The notes under the pieces: generated by a model
The model's input: only the letters and a program-made list of their open reading frames with translations
What the model was told of the DNA's origin: nothing
Database searches by the model: none
Assembly: GCA_945956975.1 (NCBI GenBank)
Contig: CAMFKC010000003.1
Coordinates: 1 to 25,541 of the forward strand
DNA from: an uncultured Methylocystaceae bacterium
GTDB lineage: Bacteria > Pseudomonadota > Alphaproteobacteria > Rhizobiales > Beijerinckiaceae
Direction of reading: 5' to 3'
Length of the DNA stretch: 25,541 nt
Position numbers and translations under genes: made by a program
Shown here: piece after piece, positions 24,134 to 25,541 of the stretch
Layout: each line of letters starts with the position of its first letter
Numbering within the stretch: position 1 is the stretch's first letter

Positions 24134-25541
24134 GGGCGCGCTCCTGCTGTGCCACCCTGCGCCGTCACCGGTTCCGGCTGCGCGTCGCGCGGCAGCGAAT
24201 ACCCCTTGATCAGCGCGTAGATCGCCGGGATGACGATCAGGGTCAGCAGCGTGGACGACACCATGCCGCCGATCATCGGCACCGCGATCCTTTGCATGAC
24301 TTCCGACCCCGCACCGGTGCTCCACAGGATCGGCACGAGGCCTGCCATGATTGCTGCGACCGTCATCATCTTCGGCCGTACGCGCTCGACGGCGCCGAAC
24401 ATGATGGCGCGACCAAGATCCCCGCGGGTGAAGAGGCGGCCCGCCGCCGCGCATTCCGCCTCGATCTCGCGCATGGCGTGGTCGAGATAGATCAGCATGA
24501 CGACGCCGGTCTCGGCGGCAACGCCCGCCAACGCAATGAAGCCGACCGCGACAGCGACCGACATGTTGAAGCCGAGCCATGCCATCAGCCAGACGCCGCC
24601 GATCAGGGCGAAGGGCAGCGACAGCATGACGATCAGCGTTTCCGTGAGACGGCGGAAATTCAGATAGAGCAGCAGGAAAATGATGAGAAGCGTGACTGGC
24701 ACCACGATTCGCATCCGCGCTTCCGCGCGTTCGAGATATTCGAACTGGCCGCTCCAGGCCACATAGGCGCCGGCCGGGAATTTGATCTCGTTCGCTACCG
24801 CCTTTCGCGCCTCATCGACGTAGCCGCCGATGTCGCGGTCGCGGATATCGACAAAGACGTAGACCGCCAGTTGTCCGTTCTCGGTACGGATGGATGTCGG
24901 CCCCCGCACCAGTTCCACCTTTGCCACTTCACCGAGAGGAACAAAGCCGCCGCCCGCCAGCGGCACCAGCACGTTTTCTGAAATCGACCTCGGGTCGGAC
25001 CGGAAATCGCGGGGGTAGCGGATATTGACCCCGTAGCGCTCGCGACCCTCCACGGTCGTCGTGACGCTCTCTCCGCCGAGCGCGGAGGAAATCACGTCTT
25101 GCACGTCGCCGATCATCAGGCCGTAGCGCGCGAGCGTCGCGCGATCGGGAACAATATCGAGATAATAGCCGCCCATCACGCGCTCGGCGTAGGCGCTCGA
25201 CGTGCCCGGAACCTTTTTGAGAACCGTCTCGACCTGACGCGCCAGGCCCTCGATCTGCGCGAGGTCGCGCCCGAATATCTTCACGCCTATCGGCGTCCGT
25301 ATACCCGTCGCCAGCATGTCGAGACGCGCCTTGATCGGCATCGTCCATGCGTTGGCGACGCCAGGAAATTGCAACGCCTTGTCCATCTCGGCGATCAAGC
25401 TGTCCGTCGTGACGCCAGTTCGCCATTGATCCTTCGGCTTGAGCTGAATGACCGTCTCGAACATCTCCGTTGGCGCAGGATCGGTCGCAGTGGATGCGCG
25501 CCCCGCCTTGCCGTAGACGGTGAGCACCTCGGGGAAAGACT
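24130..25541 (-). CDS. cusA: Heavy-metal RND efflux pump inner-membrane subunit CusA, N-terminus beyond window
   Basis: CusA is the proton-driven inner-membrane pump of the Cu(I)/Ag(I) exporter. About 470 C-terminal residues are visible, reading into the right window edge; a full protein has about 1050. Recognisable parts are the periplasmic porter domain (TPIGVKIFGRDL; GTSSAYAERVMGGYYLDIVP, whose Met matches the region of the CusA methionine sites; GFVPLGEVAKVELVRGPTSI) and the second membrane half (IVVPVTLLIIFLLLYLNFRR; LSLPFALIGGVWLMAWLGFN; GFIALAGVAAETGVVMLIYL; RPKMMTVAAIMAGLVPILWS; EVMQRIAVPMIGGMVSSTLL). These match heavy-metal RND pumps of the CusA/CzcA group. CusA rather than CzcA is favoured by the neighbouring CusF, CopC and CopD. 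cusB would be expected just upstream, outside the window. Confidence 0.92.
   Translation of the reverse strand, partial: SFPEVLTVYGKAGRASTATDPAPTEMFETVIQLKPKDQWRTGVTTDSLIAEMDKALQFPGVANAWTMPIKARLDMLATGIRTPIGVKIFGRDLAQIEGLARQVETVLKKVPGTSSAYAERVMGGYYLDIVPDRATLARYGLMIGDVQDVISSALGGESVTTTVEGRERYGVNIRYPRDFRSDPRSISENVLVPLAGGGFVPLGEVAKVELVRGPTSIRTENGQLAVYVFVDIRDRDIGGYVDEARKAVANEIKFPAGAYVAWSGQFEYLERAEARMRIVVPVTLLIIFLLLYLNFRRLTETLIVMLSLPFALIGGVWLMAWLGFNMSVAVAVGFIALAGVAAETGVVMLIYLDHAMREIEAECAAAGRLFTRGDLGRAIMFGAVERVRPKMMTVAAIMAGLVPILWSTGAGSEVMQRIAVPMIGGMVSSTLLTLIVIPAIYALIKGYSLPRDAQPEPVTAQGGTAGARP

Noticed and set aside
23192..24220. 342-codon plus-strand open frame
   Set aside because: It is antisense to the acyltransferase and has no recognisable domain or ribosome site.
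24134..24580. N-terminal extension of the acyltransferase
   Set aside because: It overlaps cusA in another frame and has an Arg-rich, domain-free sequence; the GTG at 24133 fits the family start.
1..25541. CRISPR arrays or insertion-sequence transposases
   Set aside because: No regularly spaced repeats and no transposase-like protein were seen on either strand.

Overview
The window is GC-rich, gene-dense DNA with short intergenic gaps, 4-nt stop/start overlaps and several non-ATG starts. The cellulose operon type (bcsB-bcsZ-TPR protein-bcsN, no barrel-containing BcsC in view) and a recombinase/DUF2924/DUF3489 triad both point to an alphaproteobacterium, most likely of the order Hyphomicrobiales (Rhizobiales). 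The genus cannot be told from this sequence alone.

Region 1 (1-7297, + strand) is the distal part of a cellulose synthesis operon: the C-terminal bulk of BcsB (cut by the window edge), the GH8 endoglucanase BcsZ, a periplasmic TPR protein in the place of BcsC, and the lipoprotein BcsN. The genes overlap or nearly touch and are probably one transcript. BcsB guides the nascent glucan through the periplasm, BcsZ trims it, and the TPR protein and BcsN probably organise the envelope part of the machine.

Region 2 (7298-8854) is ordinary chromosome: a 96-residue protein of unknown function, a Nudix hydrolase with a TTG start, tRNA-Pro(CGG) on the minus strand and tRNA-Gln(TTG) on the plus strand, both with encoded CCA.

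Region 3 (8855-about 19000) looks like inserted DNA. A three-gene minus-strand operon (DUF3489, DUF2924, large serine recombinase) lies just beyond tRNA-Gln. Divergent from it is one very large gene (12126-18503, 2125 codons) with lower-GC codon use. Its product joins an Mrr-like PD-(D/E)XK nuclease domain, a long helical repeat region, a PIN-like nuclease region and a roughly 780-residue C-terminal part that I do not recognise. A single gene with this layout next to a recombinase suggests a self-contained, undescribed defence or nucleic-acid-surveillance protein. This is the most interesting object in the window. About 560 bp of gene-poor DNA follows.

Region 4 (19062-25541) is a copper-handling locus. 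On the minus strand, reading right to left, are cusA (N-terminal part beyond the window), a membrane acyltransferase, a CusF-like periplasmic copper chaperone, a TolC-family outer-membrane channel, copC and copD, mostly overlapping or closely spaced. Convergent with copD, and overlapping it by 4 bp, is a secreted protein with two tandem DUF305 domains. Together they would export copper across the envelope and bind or import it at the periplasmic face. No copper-responsive regulator is inside the window.
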